DNA of 64,000 nt from the NCBI GenBank assembly GCA_020445405.1, contig JAGRGQ010000006.1, positions 1 to 64,000 of the forward strand, in the 5' to 3' direction. Source of the DNA: Gammaproteobacteria bacterium. Lineage in GTDB: Bacteria; Pseudomonadota; Gammaproteobacteria; Chromatiales; Chromatiaceae. The position numbers were made by a program, and so were the translations under genes. The notes under the pieces were generated by a model. It ran no database searches. It saw only the letters and a list, made by a program, of their open reading frames with translations, and was not told the DNA's origin. Numbering within the stretch: the stretch's first letter is position 1; every line of letters begins with the position of its first letter. Shown piece by piece: positions 46,128 through 56,166 of the stretch.

Positions 46128-48122
46128 TCAGGACTCGCTTTTACGGGCACTGTTGTTACCGACAGGTACCGGGGAGCCTGCCGCTGGAGCTGCGCGGGAG
46201 CCCGGGGGTTGTATCGGCGCTTCGGGAAAGGCGCCGATGTCAGAATCCAGTCTGGGTGAGAAGCCGGTGATTTGAGGAACCCCCTTTACCATCTCCGCCC
46301 AGAGCATCTGCCTGCGAAGATGGTTCGCCCGGTCCATGTAGATATTTCCCGTTTTGCCTTCCATCACCTCCCGTGGGCTGCTCCGCAGGCGGGCAAGTTG
46401 GGGTATCAAGCGCAGGCTGTCGATACCCATGGCGAGCAGTGGAAAATAATTTGGGGGGGGATTGGGCAGGACCCGGAGCAGATGTGCCAGGGAGAGTTTG
46501 TCTGATTCATCAGCCTCCGCCAGAAGCCATGGAATGACCGGAAATCTGATTCCGTTAAGGTCCTGATCCTGATCTTCGGAAACGACGCCGGAGTAGGCAT
46601 GGGACGTGGTGTAGATGGGTAGGTCTTCGGCGTGATGGAATTGCAGTTGTGGACGGATCTGGCGCGCTTTCTGGGATTTTGCAGCCAGGAAAATAAAGCC
46701 GATATCGCGGCGCCGCCGGGGTTCGAACTCCAACTTTCTGCCGAGCAGTTGTTGCAGATCGTTATGCCGCTGAACACTGTCGTCGATATTGAGCAGCGCC
46801 TGAATGGGCACGGAAAAATCGTTTGCCTCTTCGTCGTATTTCTGTTGCTCGGCCAGCACCCCGCCCAACTCCTCCCAGCGTTTGCGGAACGCGGATGCGA
46901 TACGGTCGCCCCAGTCTCCCGCCGGAGTCAGTGCGGCGGCTATGGAAAATCCATCGGTCCAGGCCCGGTCCGCCACCTGGTATGCCTCATCCTCCGGTGA
47001 CAGACCAAATTGGTATAGGTCCGGTGGCGCCGGACCCTCGGATGTAACCTGATTCAGCGCCAGTACCGGGATTTCCAGTTCCACAGCGCGGTAGAGCTGA
47101 GCCACACTCTCTTTGTCCAGCGGACCGATAACCATATCCGCCCCTGACTTGACCGCCTCCTGGTAGAGGGGCCAGGTCTCCGCCGGGTTGCTGCTGTCGT
47201 AAAAATACAGCCGCGGACGCGTTGCCGCCTGCTCCTCGAAATATGCCGCAAGCAGACCGTCCCTCAGCAGTGAGGCTACCCGCGCGTAAGGGCCGTTCTC
47301 CGGCAGCAATATCGCAAGCTGGCTGGGGCGTCGATACAGGCCTTTCAGCTTCCTGAAGTAGCCATCAAGGAGCTCGGGCATGGCGGGATGCGCAGGATAG
47401 GTGCTGCGCCAGACTGAAAACTTCTGTTTGATCAGCGCCTCATCGTTCGCCGAATCCTTGATAATCCGCGTCAGTGCCATCCAGCCACCCTGATTGTCCG
47501 GTGGCGGCGGCTGCAGCTGCAGTAACGACTGGTTGGTCAGCGAGGCATAGGTGCGGATGATGTCCAATTGGTTGTCCAGCTTGTCAATCCGGTCATCGGT
47601 AAGTGAATCGACTCTCTCCAGCTCAAGCCCACTCTCAGGAATGTTACCGGCCAGGCGAAATGCCTCACTCCGGTCTCTATGGTAGCGCCGGCGATTTTCT
47701 ATCGGGACACCGTCGGGTGGAAGCGCGGTAAGCTGGTTCAGCGCTTCCTCTGGACGACTGCGTGCAATAGCCATTTCAGCAACCAGCAGACGCCGCTGAA
47801 ATTCAAGAAATGGCAGATCAGACACATTTATCCTGGAAAGCAGAACTGAGGCGCTGTCCGGGTCGGCGGCCAGGAAGCGGCTCTCGGCCGCACGCAGCAG
47901 CAGGCGTTGCTGTTCCGCATGTGGTTTGGCTGCGGCAGCCTGTTCGAACAGTTCGGCTGCTGCTGCATGATCACCGCCCTGTGCGAGGCCTTCCGCCTGC
48001 ACGACGAGCGGATCGTATGGAGGCTCGTGCCGATCCGGCTTCAGTTGTGGCGAAGGGACGCAGCCGATCAGCAGCCAAATCAGCAGCAGACAGGGCAATG
48101 TATTCCATTTCTTGGGTTGCAT
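46128..48122 (-). CDS. lpoA: Penicillin-binding protein activator LpoA
   Basis: Outer-membrane lipoprotein that activates the peptidoglycan synthase PBP1a. 664 residues, lipobox LLIGC. N-terminal TPR-like domain (residues ~40-250) and a C-terminal periplasmic-binding-protein fold starting around LAILLPENGPYARVASLLRD. Domain order and size match LpoA. The Pro/Ala-rich C-terminus (GSRAAPAAGSPVP) is an unremarkable extension. It is divergent from rsmI, as in E. coli. Confidence 0.93.
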   Translation of the reverse strand: MQPKKWNTLPCLLLIWLLIGCVPSPQLKPDRHEPPYDPLVVQAEGLAQGGDHAAAAELFEQAAAAKPHAEQQRLLLRAAESRFLAADPDSASVLLSRINVSDLPFLEFQRRLLVAEMAIARSRPEEALNQLTALPPDGVPIENRRRYHRDRSEAFRLAGNIPESGLELERVDSLTDDRIDKLDNQLDIIRTYASLTNQSLLQLQPPPPDNQGGWMALTRIIKDSANDEALIKQKFSVWRSTYPAHPAMPELLDGYFRKLKGLYRRPSQLAILLPENGPYARVASLLRDGLLAAYFEEQAATRPRLYFYDSSNPAETWPLYQEAVKSGADMVIGPLDKESVAQLYRAVELEIPVLALNQVTSEGPAPPDLYQFGLSPEDEAYQVADRAWTDGFSIAAALTPAGDWGDRIASAFRKRWEELGGVLAEQQKYDEEANDFSVPIQALLNIDDSVQRHNDLQQLLGRKLEFEPRRRRDIGFIFLAAKSQKARQIRPQLQFHHAEDLPIYTTSHAYSGVVSEDQDQDLNGIRFPVIPWLLAEADESDKLSLAHLLRVLPNPPPNYFPLLAMGIDSLRLIPQLARLRSSPREVMEGKTGNIYMDRANHLRRQMLWAEMVKGVPQITGFSPRLDSDIGAFPEAPIQPPGSRAAPAAGSPVPVGNNSARKSES

Positions 48123-48294
48123 AGCGGATAAGTCTAGTGTTTTATGCCGGTAAGATGTCGCAATTTTTGCAGCGCGGTGTGACGAACTTCAATGATTGCA
48201 TGGATGCAGAAGCAAGAGCAAACTCCGCAAGCGTACCTGTTGCGTTGTCAGTTCCGCATCCATTCTATCTTAATGCAGAGCAGCGAGGTTAGTG

Positions 48295-49140
48295 GTGACC
48301 GTCGACAAAGGGGTTCTCTATATTGTTGCCACACCGATCGGAAATCTGGGGGATATTTCCGCGCGCGGCATTGATGTCTTAAGGCAAGTCGATCTGATCG
48401 CTGCTGAGGATACGCGCCACACGAAACCGCTGTTACGCCACCTCAACGTAAGCACGCCGCTGCAGGCTTTGCATGAGCATAACGAAAAAGCGCAATTGGA
48501 GGGATTGATCGACCGTCTCGTATCGGGCCAGGCGATTGCTTTGGTCTCGGATGCGGGAACGCCGTTGATAAGCGATCCCGGGTTTCCACTGGTCAGGGAG
48601 TGCCATCGCAGGCGTATCCGAATTTCACCTGTACCCGGCGCCTGCGCCGCCATTGCCGCATTGTCGGCCTCAGGGCTTGCCACGGACCGTTTTCGCTTCG
48701 AGGGATTTCCCCCGCGCACTTCCAGTGCCAGACAGCTGCTGTTCCGGAACCTGCTTGTGGAAAGCGCGACACTGGTTTTCTACGAAGCCAGCCACCGGAT
48801 CAGGGAGTCGCTCGCCGACATGACAGTCGTATTTGGGGTCGATCGCAGGGCGGTGCTGGCACGCGAGCTGACTAAACTGCACGAGACCATTCTGTCCGCT
48901 GAACTCGGAGAACTCGATGCACTGCTCGAACGGGATCCGAACCAGCGAAAAGGGGAATTTGTAATATTGGTGGCCGGTGCCCTGAAAAAAGCCGGAGTCG
49001 TATCACCGGAAGCGGTGCGAGTGCTGGATATACTCCGGGAGTCCCTGCCGCTCAAGCAGGCGGCTTCCCTTGCCGCGCGCATCTCCGGAGAGAAGAAAAA
49101 CCAACTCTACCAGCTGGCCCTGAAACAGGATCAGGGTTAA
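48295..49140 (+). CDS. rsmI: 16S rRNA 2'-O-ribose C1402 methyltransferase RsmI
   Basis: 281-residue tetrapyrrole-methylase-fold enzyme. It methylates the 2'-OH of C1402 in 16S rRNA. Landmarks: LYIVATPIGNLGDISARG, AAEDTRHTKPLL, LVSDAGTPLISDPGFPL and FYEASHRI. Two in-frame GTG codons are adjacent (48292, 48295). I chose the second because GAGG at 48285 then has a spacing of 6. Divergent from lpoA. A terminator follows. Confidence 0.94.
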   Translation: MTVDKGVLYIVATPIGNLGDISARGIDVLRQVDLIAAEDTRHTKPLLRHLNVSTPLQALHEHNEKAQLEGLIDRLVSGQAIALVSDAGTPLISDPGFPLVRECHRRRIRISPVPGACAAIAALSASGLATDRFRFEGFPPRTSSARQLLFRNLLVESATLVFYEASHRIRESLADMTVVFGVDRRAVLARELTKLHETILSAELGELDALLERDPNQRKGEFVILVAGALKKAGVVSPEAVRVLDILRESLPLKQAASLAARISGEKKNQLYQLALKQDQG

Positions 49141-49184
49141 CGGCTGACAGCAAAAACAGTTTCCCGGTGTGCTGACTCAGTCGC

Positions 49185-49212
49185 GCACAGGTACACCGTA
49201 CCTGTGCTTTTT
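49185..49212 (+). terminator. Rho-independent terminator after rsmI
   Basis: Perfect 9 bp stem GCACAGGTA/TACCTGTGC, 5 nt loop, then five T. It lies 44 bp after the rsmI stop. Confidence 0.9.
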
Positions 49213-49380
49213 ACGCAACTGTTGCTCCTCAAAATCCGTCCTCAGGTGGCATTGTTGCGCCGCTCCTGAGTCCGCCAGACCGCAAATTCCGGGTTAACCT
49301 GCTCTCCAGGAGCTGGCGGCGCTTGCGCTGAACTCAATTTGAGCGCCAACGCTGGGCACCCGCATGGTGTTAAACAGGCT

Positions 49381-49731
49381 CTAGTAGGACTTGGAAACGA
49401 GAAAATTCCGAACGCCGATGGCACTGCCGAAGTTGGTGGGAGGCTGAGTCACCGTCCGATAGAACTCTGATTGCCGCTGGCTGAACATGACGCCGATACA
49501 GTTGCTGTTGCAGTGGGTAACGACCGCCGGAATATTCCAGACGACGTCGTTTCGGGTGATCTGCAATTCAACCTCAGAACCGATGTTCAACGGCTTCGTA
49601 TTGTTTTCAAGCAGCATCCCTTCAGGCGCAATGTTATGCACCCGGCACACCCTGCTCTCGTTGCCTGCGTGGCGCAATTCGACCGACAGCAGCACCGCAT
49701 GCCGCAGACCCGAGCGTCGTTCATGTGGCAT
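49381..49731 (-). CDS. PilZ-domain c-di-GMP-binding protein
   Basis: 116 residues, single PilZ domain. The RxxxR signature is at RRSGLRHAV, and the second motif reads NIAPEG, where Ala replaces the usual Ser of DxSxxG. Such proteins are c-di-GMP receptors in motility or biofilm control. A GGAGGG site precedes the ATG. No output domain, so partner unknown. Confidence 0.87.
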   Translation of the reverse strand: MPHERRSGLRHAVLLSVELRHAGNESRVCRVHNIAPEGMLLENNTKPLNIGSEVELQITRNDVVWNIPAVVTHCNSNCIGVMFSQRQSEFYRTVTQPPTNFGSAIGVRNFLVSKSY

Positions 49732-49939
49732 TTCTTATCCCTCCTTCCCCATTTTATGATTTTGCGTACTCGCTGATCGCCGCATGGTCCGCAGGCCCGG
49801 GCGGCCGGGAAAAACCGCATAGATCAATCGCTTTTCCCGCCTTAACCGTAACAATCACATTGTTATCGGCACTTTCGACAGCGGCTTTAGCCTGCTGTCT
49901 CCGCCCGTCAACCCCACCTCTTTTCCAAGCAAGGTTTCT

Positions 49940-50995
49940 TCAGGATCCGCTCTCCCTGAGCGACCTGTCAATCGCATCGCTCAACTCTTTCTCCAGGTTT
50001 GATTCGGCGATCAGCCTGATCCCGTTGACGAAGAAAGTGGGTGTGCTGTCCAGGCCGAGCCGCACCGCCTCGGCTTTTGATTTTGCCACTTTGGATCCGG
50101 CTTCGGTACCGGCCAGACAGTTGGAAAAGCGCTCGGTGTCCAGTCCGATTTTGCTGGCCAGGCTCTTCGGAGAGTCAGCTGACAGGGATGTCTGCGATTC
50201 AAAGGCGCCGTAATGATAGGCCCAGAACTTTCCCTGCTGATCCGCGCAAACGGCACCTTCGGCGACTTTTAGGGAAATACCTGAGCGATTGATTGGAAAA
50301 TCCATGAACACGAACCGAACTTTGTCTCCATACTTTTTTTCCAGATGCTGCACGATTTCCGCTGCGGTTTTGCAGTGGGGACACTGGTAATCGGCAAATT
50401 CGACCACTTCAACCGGTGCGAGCATGGAGCCTTTGCTTGGGAAACCTTCAGTATCGATAGTGGCGACCGGTGGCTGAGGCTTCGCTATCAGGAGTGTGTA
50501 CTGCCCCTCCTTTTTAATCGAGGCAATCAGTTTCGACCGCTCCTGCACCACCCGCTGCTGTAGCAGGTACTGAGCGATTTCTCCCTTGACCTGCTCATAG
50601 GGAGAGGGGATTTGTGCCTTGTTGGCTTCGTAAAACGATCTCATCACCTCTTCCGTCGGCTGTTCGAGTACGATCAATCCCCTCGCCACCTGTTCCGGTG
50701 TTTTTTTCTGGCGCTCCGCCTCCCGGGCCAGATAAATTTGCCACACCGCGTTATCCAGCAGCAACTGGCGCCCTTCATAATATTTGCTGGCAAGCTCGTG
50801 GAGTTGTTCGCGAACCCGGATATCGAGATCGTATTCGTGAAATTCCGTTCCTGCGAAACGGAACAACGCGCCACTTTTTCCGCTGCTTTCACCGCAGCTG
50901 GCATCGGTCCCGCTCGTGGAGCAATTGTCGCCCAAGGCAAGGCCCGGAAGAAGCAAAGTGGCGAAGATCAGGCGGTTCAGCCTTCTGTCTAGCAT
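49940..50995 (-). CDS. Periplasmic DsbA-like thioredoxin protein with SurA-like N-terminal half
   Basis: 351 residues with a signal peptide (RRLNRLIFATLLLPGLALG). The C-terminal half (~190-345) is a DsbA-type thioredoxin fold with VEFADYQCPHCKTAAE (CPHC active site) and STPTFFVNGIRL (cis-Pro loop). The N-terminal half (~50-175) is helical, including PYEQVKGEIAQYLLQQRVVQ, resembling SurA-type chaperone N-domains. It is probably a thiol-disulfide oxidoreductase with a substrate-holding domain. Substrate unknown. Confidence 0.85.
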   Translation of the reverse strand: MLDRRLNRLIFATLLLPGLALGDNCSTSGTDASCGESSGKSGALFRFAGTEFHEYDLDIRVREQLHELASKYYEGRQLLLDNAVWQIYLAREAERQKKTPEQVARGLIVLEQPTEEVMRSFYEANKAQIPSPYEQVKGEIAQYLLQQRVVQERSKLIASIKKEGQYTLLIAKPQPPVATIDTEGFPSKGSMLAPVEVVEFADYQCPHCKTAAEIVQHLEKKYGDKVRFVFMDFPINRSGISLKVAEGAVCADQQGKFWAYHYGAFESQTSLSADSPKSLASKIGLDTERFSNCLAGTEAGSKVAKSKAEAVRLGLDSTPTFFVNGIRLIAESNLEKELSDAIDRSLRESGS

Positions 50996-51332
50996 TTGAT
51001 TTCACTCCATCTAAAAAGATCTGTGTTCAGAGGGAGGGGCTGTACCCCTCCGTAATTCCGTTATAGAGCCGCACTCGCGGAGTGTAGCGGAGAACTGCCG
51101 AAGTTTTTTAATCCATGCTGCAGAATATAACCACTGGCAGTAAAAAACCGCTCTGGTTTGAAGCCAGAGCGGTTCGTTTTACGTTGCTTGAGCGAAGGGG
51201 AACGTCCCTATTCGGAGTCTGTCCCGAAACTGATTTTTTTCATCCGGGCGCTGGCAGGGATGACTGGATTTTGTATGAGCGTCTGTTTCCGGACGGCTGC
51301 TGTTAATCCGCATCGTCCGCTTGATGCACCAT
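50996..51332. other. Interval between the DsbA-like gene and sodB
   Basis: 337 bp. It contains the sodB terminator (51142-51174) and the upstream region of the DsbA-like gene. No gene is convincing; short frames here lack a plausible ribosome site. Confidence 0.5.
51142..51174 (-). terminator. Rho-independent terminator of sodB
   Basis: Perfect 11 bp stem AACCGCTCTGG/CCAGAGCGGTT with a 7 nt loop. On the minus strand it is followed by six T. It is ~160 bp downstream of the sodB stop. Confidence 0.85.
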
Positions 51333-51914
51333 TCAGGCGGACAGGTTCGCTGCCACGAATTCCCAGTTGATCAGTTTCCAGATCTCCTCCAGGTACTTGG
51401 GGCGCGCGTTTCGGTAGTCGATGTAGTAGGCGTGTTCCCAGACGTCGATGGTCAGCAGAGGCGTCTTACCTTCAGTCATCGGATTACCCGCATTCGACGT
51501 GTTGACGATCTCGACGCCACCACTGCTGTTTTTCACCAGCCAGGTCCAGCCTGAGCCGAAGTTGGTTGCTGCGGAAGTGGAGAACGCCTTCTTGAAGTCG
51601 TCAAACGATCCAAACGCCTTGTCAATCGCCGACCCCAGTTCACCGGAAGGCGCTCCGCCTCCATTGGGGGAGAGGCAGTTCCAGTAGAAGGTGTGGTTCC
51701 AGACCTGCGCCGCGTTATTGAAAATACCGCCGGAGGATCTCTTTACGATCTCTTCCAGGGAAGCGTTTTCAAATTCGGTTCCGGGCACCAGATTGTTCAG
51801 GTTGGTGACATAGGTCTGATGGTGTTTGTCGTGATGAAATTCCAGCGTTTCGCGGGAGATGGTCGGTTCCAACGCATCCTTTGGGTAGGGCAGATCGGGT
51901 AGTTCATGTGCCAT
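51333..51914 (-). CDS. sodB: Iron superoxide dismutase SodB
   Basis: Dismutates superoxide. 193 residues. Metal ligands are visible in [18 protein letters not shown] and [13 protein letters not shown]. The [14 protein letters not shown] block resembles Fe-type SodB. No signal peptide, so cytoplasmic. The frame is open 29 codons upstream but [15 protein letters not shown] is the family start. GGAG lies about 10 nt before the ATG. Confidence 0.95.
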   Translation of the reverse strand: MAHELPDLPYPKDALEPTISRETLEFHHDKHHQTYVTNLNNLVPGTEFENASLEEIVKRSSGGIFNNAAQVWNHTFYWNCLSPNGGGAPSGELGSAIDKAFGSFDDFKKAFSTSAATNFGSGWTWLVKNSSGGVEIVNTSNAGNPMTEGKTPLLTIDVWEHAYYIDYRNARPKYLEEIWKLINWEFVAANLSA

Positions 51915-52380
51915 ATTCTCAATTCTCCTAGATTCGTCTGTGTTAAACTTAAAAAACCTACCAGATTGCACGGTAAATAGTGAGCGCATTCTAATTCGCA
52001 CCGCAAGCTAATGCAATAAGCGGCAATAACCATCGGAAAAGCGGATAGTACAGCGATGTTCGCGGTACGCCGGAGCAGCATCCTTCCGTGATGATTGCAC
52101 CTCAGTGGGCTGGATTACCGGTAAGTCGGGCTGAAATCCAACGTCTCGATAATCAGACAGCGTACTGAAACCTATTTCGTCATCGCGAACACAGCGTTTG
52201 GCGGGGTACGGTCCCGGATTGCTTTTTCGCGCTGTGGATACCGGTCACGCCACAGGAAGAGCAGGCAGGCACGCAATAAGTCAGCGGAGTATTTAAACTT
52301 TTCCGGTTCGTGCCGAATAAACTAATCAATTGCTTTGTATTAACAGCATCGGTCCACACTTGGTTCCGTAGCGGGAGAGC
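51915..52380. other. Divergent promoter region of sodB and the HDOD gene
   Basis: 466 bp without a gene between divergent starts. It must hold both promoters. I saw no convincing -35/-10 pair, Fur box or RNA element. Confidence 0.5.
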
Positions 52381-53247
52381 ATGATGTCGACAATTTGGGA
52401 ACAGGTGACTGCAGGCGCGAAGCTGATTTCTTTGCCGGATATCTATTTTCGCCTGAGAGCCGTGTTGGACGACCCCGATTTTTCCATGTCCGATGTCTCA
52501 GATGTCATCAGCCGGGATCCCGGAATGACTGCCCGGATTCTGCGCCTGGTCAACAGTGCATTTTTTGGCCTGGCCGCCAAGATTGAAACCGTTTCGCGTG
52601 CCACGAGTCTTCTCGGTACGCAACAAGTGCACGATCTGGTTTTGGCCACGTCCGTGACCAAAACCTTTGACGGTATGTCCAGCGAAATAATGGATATGCA
52701 CCGCTTCTGGAGGCGCAGTATCCATTGTGGTGTACTCTCCCGGTTACTGGCCAACAAGTGCAACGTGCTCGACAGTGAACGGTTGTTCGTAGCAGGTTTG
52801 CTGAGGGATGTTGGTCATCTCATCATGTACCAGACGATTCCCGAGCCCGCCCGGCAGGCGATTGAGAGATCGGAGGCAACAGGACAACCCTTGTACAAGG
52901 TTGAGCGGGAGATAATCGGTCTTGACTATGCTCGCGTGGGCGGAGCCCTGATGCGTCAGTGGGATCTGCCCAGGAGCCTGGTCCAGGCAACCGAACATCA
53001 CGTTGAACCCGGGCGTTCCGGAGAGAATGCACTGGAAACCGCGATCGTTCATCTTGCCGCGCTGATGGCGGAGAGCGCGGATGCCGGTGAAGGCCCTGAA
53101 GGCTGGCAGGGCAGGGTTGACGAAGTCGCCTGGCAAACGACCGGTTTATCCATGCAACAGTGCATCGATTGCATGGCTGAAGCAGATGGTCTGATCAATC
53201 AGGTGATGCATCTCCTTTTCCCTGAGCGAAACAGGGCATTTGGCTAG
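52381..53247 (+). CDS. HDOD-domain protein
   Basis: 288 residues with an N-terminal HDOD domain: SLPDIYFRLRAVLDDPDFS, DVISRDPGMTARILRLVNSAFFG and TSLLGTQQVHDLVLATSV. HDOD domains are HD-superfamily signalling modules without reliable phosphodiesterase residues. No partner domain (EAL, REC) is fused. A GGGAG precedes the two adjacent ATGs (52381, 52384). Confidence 0.9.
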   Translation: MMSTIWEQVTAGAKLISLPDIYFRLRAVLDDPDFSMSDVSDVISRDPGMTARILRLVNSAFFGLAAKIETVSRATSLLGTQQVHDLVLATSVTKTFDGMSSEIMDMHRFWRRSIHCGVLSRLLANKCNVLDSERLFVAGLLRDVGHLIMYQTIPEPARQAIERSEATGQPLYKVEREIIGLDYARVGGALMRQWDLPRSLVQATEHHVEPGRSGENALETAIVHLAALMAESADAGEGPEGWQGRVDEVAWQTTGLSMQQCIDCMAEADGLINQVMHLLFPERNRAFG

Positions 53248-53656
53248 AGCCCGGCTCGTAATCACGCATATATTTCGGACGCAACCTCCTGGAGAGCCCG
53301 CGGATTTGGCTGCTGGCTTTGTTGCGGCCCGCTGATCTGGCATCGGCTGCACTACGCTCGCGCATCGCGCCACCAACCAGCATCGCTGCCGTGGGTGATT
53401 CTGAGATCGGTTCCAATCAACTATCGGGCAGCAGCGCGGATCCCAAAGGATTATGAGACCGCTGCCGGGTCTCCCGCCGCAGCGGCCGGGCGGCTCGCTG
53501 TCGGCAGTGCGCCTGTTATCAAAAGTGGTCTGTTTATCACCCAATCTCTGGTTACAGACAGGTGACGACGAGGCCATGGCCGTTTTCTCCGGTTATCATC
53601 TTCGCTTGGATTTTTTTGCGTGAAGCATTGCGCTCGAGTCAACCGGTGTGGTTGCG
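53248..53656. other. Interval between HDOD gene and pgl, contains repeat copy A
   Basis: 409 bp between convergent genes. A third is the dispersed repeat at 53272-53416. The remainder shows no terminator with a T-run and no recognisable gene. Confidence 0.5.
53272..53416 (+). repeat. Dispersed ~150 bp repeat, copy A
   Basis: Begins ATTTCGGACGCAACC, contains TGGCTTTGTTGCGGCCCGCT and GCATCGGCTGCA then TACGCTCGC, and ends GAGATCGGTTCCA. The core matches copy C (14537-14691, opposite strand) nearly base for base; copy B (44959-45110) is looser. Confidence 0.75.
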
Positions 53657-54337
53657 TTACGGCGGGCATTCGCCCCATGCAGCCCTGTCTACGAGTACTT
53701 CCAGTCGACCCCGTGAGCGGATCCCGGATGCCGGCAGCGGGTCTCCACTGCGCCAGCGTTCGACTGCTTTCTGCTTGCTATTGCCGCTAACGAGGAACAG
53801 CACCTGACGGCTGTTGGAGAGCGCTGGGAAGTTCATGCTGACCCGTTCAGCCGGCGGCTTCGGTGCATCATGGACGGGGATGACAGGTAGCTGCAGCTGA
53901 TAATTACGACCCGGAAACAGGCTGGCGGTATGACCATCTTCGCCCAGCCCGAGCAGAACCATATCGAAGGGTGTGGCACTAGAGATCTTCATTGCATAGT
54001 CGCGCGCGGCGATTTCGGTTCCAAGCTCCGCCGCGATGGGATGGATCTGATCCCGGGGGATGCAAACCCGGTCCAACAGTGCCTCCGACGCCATCGCGCT
54101 GTTGCGTCGCGGATCGGTTACAGCCAGGCAGCGTTCGTCTCCAAAGTAAACGTGCCATCTGTCCCAGTCGCTTGTCGATTGAGCCAACAGCCGATAGCAG
54201 AGTGCTGGCGTGGTTCCCCCTGCCAGCACGATGGAGAAGCGGCCCCGGGTGGCAATAGCTGTGCGTGCCGCCTGTTGAATGCGAGAGCAGGCGCGGCCGG
54301 CTACCGCTTGGGCATCATCGTTCAGCGTCCAGATCAT
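53657..54337 (-). CDS. pgl: 6-phosphogluconolactonase Pgl
   Basis: Second step of the oxidative pentose-phosphate pathway. 226 residues. Landmarks: VLAGGTTPALCYRLLA, WHVYFGDERCLAVTDP and the catalytic GLGEDGHTASLFPG. I chose the ATG at 54337, with GAGGAAG upstream; earlier in-frame starts fall inside zwf. It starts 32 bp after zwf, so the two oxidative steps are co-transcribed. Confidence 0.94.
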   Translation of the reverse strand: MIWTLNDDAQAVAGRACSRIQQAARTAIATRGRFSIVLAGGTTPALCYRLLAQSTSDWDRWHVYFGDERCLAVTDPRRNSAMASEALLDRVCIPRDQIHPIAAELGTEIAARDYAMKISSATPFDMVLLGLGEDGHTASLFPGRNYQLQLPVIPVHDAPKPPAERVSMNFPALSNSRQVLFLVSGNSKQKAVERWRSGDPLPASGIRSRGRLEVLVDRAAWGECPP

Positions 54338-54369
54338 GCGCGGAGCTTCCTCATACAGACCAGACAAAG

Positions 54370-55881
54370 TCAACCGGAACGAGGCGGGTTTTCCGGTTCC
54401 GGGTCGAGACTGTGACGCCAGCGATGTTCCTCTTTTTCGAACAACCGCCGGCTCCCGGCCGGCCCCCAGGAGCCCGCCGCGTAAGCGGATATGTCGTCCC
54501 GGCCGCCGGCCCAACTGCGCAGCACCGGCTCTATCACGCGCCAGGCCTGCTCCACTTCGTCATAACGCAGGAACAGCGACCGGTCTCCGTCGATGACATC
54601 CAGTAACAGCTCTTCATAGGCATCTGTAACGCTGTCTCCGATCGTGCGCAGGCTGGCGTCAAGGCTGGTCTGACGGGTGCGCATCTCCAACCCGGGTTCC
54701 TTTACCGTTATCTCCACGCGCAGGCATTCACATGGCTGGATGCCGAGCAGTATCCAGTTCTGCCGCATGCGTTCCGCCTGGGTGCCCCGGAAAAACTGCT
54801 GTGGTGGGTGACGGAAACAGATGGATACCAGAGAGTGGTGCGCTGCCATACGCTTTCCGGTTCTGAGATAAAATGGAACGCCGCGCCATCGCCAGTTATC
54901 CACATAGAGTTTTAGTGCCGCATAAGTCTCTGTCGCGCTGTCCGCTGGCACACCCTCTTCCTGCAGATAGCCGACTACCGGATCGTTGCCGATATTGCCC
55001 TGGCCATACTGGGCACGAAAAGCATGAGCGTGCACCTCGTCATGTGGTATCGGGCGAATCGATTTGAGAACCTTTACTTTTTCGTCGCGCAGCGCCTCTG
55101 CTTCCATCGAAACCGGTGGCTCCATGGCAACCAGTGTGAGCAACTGCAGCAAGTGGCTCTGGATCATATCGCGCATGGCACCGGTTCCTTCGTAGAACTG
55201 CGCACGGCCTCCCACGCCGAGTGTCTCGGAGTGGGTTATCTGGATATGGTCTATGTAATTCCGGTTCCACAACGGCTCCATCATGGTGTTGGCGAAACGG
55301 AATACCAGCACGTTCTGTACCGTGCCCTTGCCCAGGTAGTGGTCGATTCTATAGATCTGTTCCTCCCGCAAATGCGCGCCGATAGCCCGCTGCAGCGCCC
55401 GGGCGCTTTCCAGGTCATAACCGAACGGTTTCTCGATCACGACTCTGCACCAGCCGTCCGTCTCGCGCAGCAGTCCGGCGCTCCCCAGGCGATCCACCAC
55501 CTGGCTGAATCCGTTTGGACTGATCGCCATATAGAAGACCGTATTGGTGGCATAATGGCTGTCGCCGCGCAGCCTCTCCCGAAGCCGGTCGTACATGCCA
55601 TCGTCGTCGAGGTCGCCCTGAAAATAGTCTAGCCTGTCGGAAAGGGCATCCAGCACCCTGGCATCCGGAGTACCTTTCAACTTTTCGGTAATCCAATCAC
55701 GCATCTGATCGATGCACTGCCGCCGGTTCCAAGGGCGCCTTCCCAGCGCCAGTATACGGGTACCGGGAGAGAGCTGATCCGCCGCTTCCAATTGGTACAG
55801 AGCCGGCATCAGCTTGATTCTGGAGAGATTGCCGGTGGCTCCAAAGATGACGTAGGTGCAGGGGTTGCGATGGGCTGTCAT
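54370..55881 (-). CDS. zwf: Glucose-6-phosphate dehydrogenase Zwf
   Basis: NADP-dependent first step of the oxidative pentose-phosphate pathway. 503 residues from ATG 55881 (another ATG is at 55890 and a longer frame reaches 55932). Landmarks: VIFGATGNLSRIKLMPALY (nucleotide binding), the catalytic block RIDHYLGKGTVQNVL, and GVPFYLRTGKRM. Operonic with pgl. Confidence 0.95.
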   Translation of the reverse strand: MTAHRNPCTYVIFGATGNLSRIKLMPALYQLEAADQLSPGTRILALGRRPWNRRQCIDQMRDWITEKLKGTPDARVLDALSDRLDYFQGDLDDDGMYDRLRERLRGDSHYATNTVFYMAISPNGFSQVVDRLGSAGLLRETDGWCRVVIEKPFGYDLESARALQRAIGAHLREEQIYRIDHYLGKGTVQNVLVFRFANTMMEPLWNRNYIDHIQITHSETLGVGGRAQFYEGTGAMRDMIQSHLLQLLTLVAMEPPVSMEAEALRDEKVKVLKSIRPIPHDEVHAHAFRAQYGQGNIGNDPVVGYLQEEGVPADSATETYAALKLYVDNWRWRGVPFYLRTGKRMAAHHSLVSICFRHPPQQFFRGTQAERMRQNWILLGIQPCECLRVEITVKEPGLEMRTRQTSLDASLRTIGDSVTDAYEELLLDVIDGDRSLFLRYDEVEQAWRVIEPVLRSWAGGRDDISAYAAGSWGPAGSRRLFEKEEHRWRHSLDPEPENPPRSG

Positions 55882-56166
55882 GGTTTCCATCCGTTCAATC
55901 CGGTATCCGCTGACGGCATAATCACTTCTCAACTGTTGCCGGGACTGTCAAAGAGTACGAGTATGGCATAATTCGAATGGAGTACGGTTATCACAGTGTG
56001 GTTTATCCCTCAGCTAACTCAGCGGAGGGGAAGCTGAAGCGCTTGCGCCGCCATCCACAGCGGCAGGATCCCACTGAGCCACCCGTGTCCGGCCTGGAGG
56101 GAGGCCCGCTTTTCGGTGCGCGCTTGAAGACCTGTGAAGATCAATAACCTATGAGGAGTTCCCGAG

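Noticed and set aside
49213..49380. RNase P RNA or other structured RNA after rsmI
   Set aside because: The interval is short, has only minor hairpins and lacks the conserved RNase P core.
53146..53577. 143-codon minus-strand open frame across repeat copy A
   Set aside because: The frame is not kept in the other repeat copies and it overlaps the HDOD gene.
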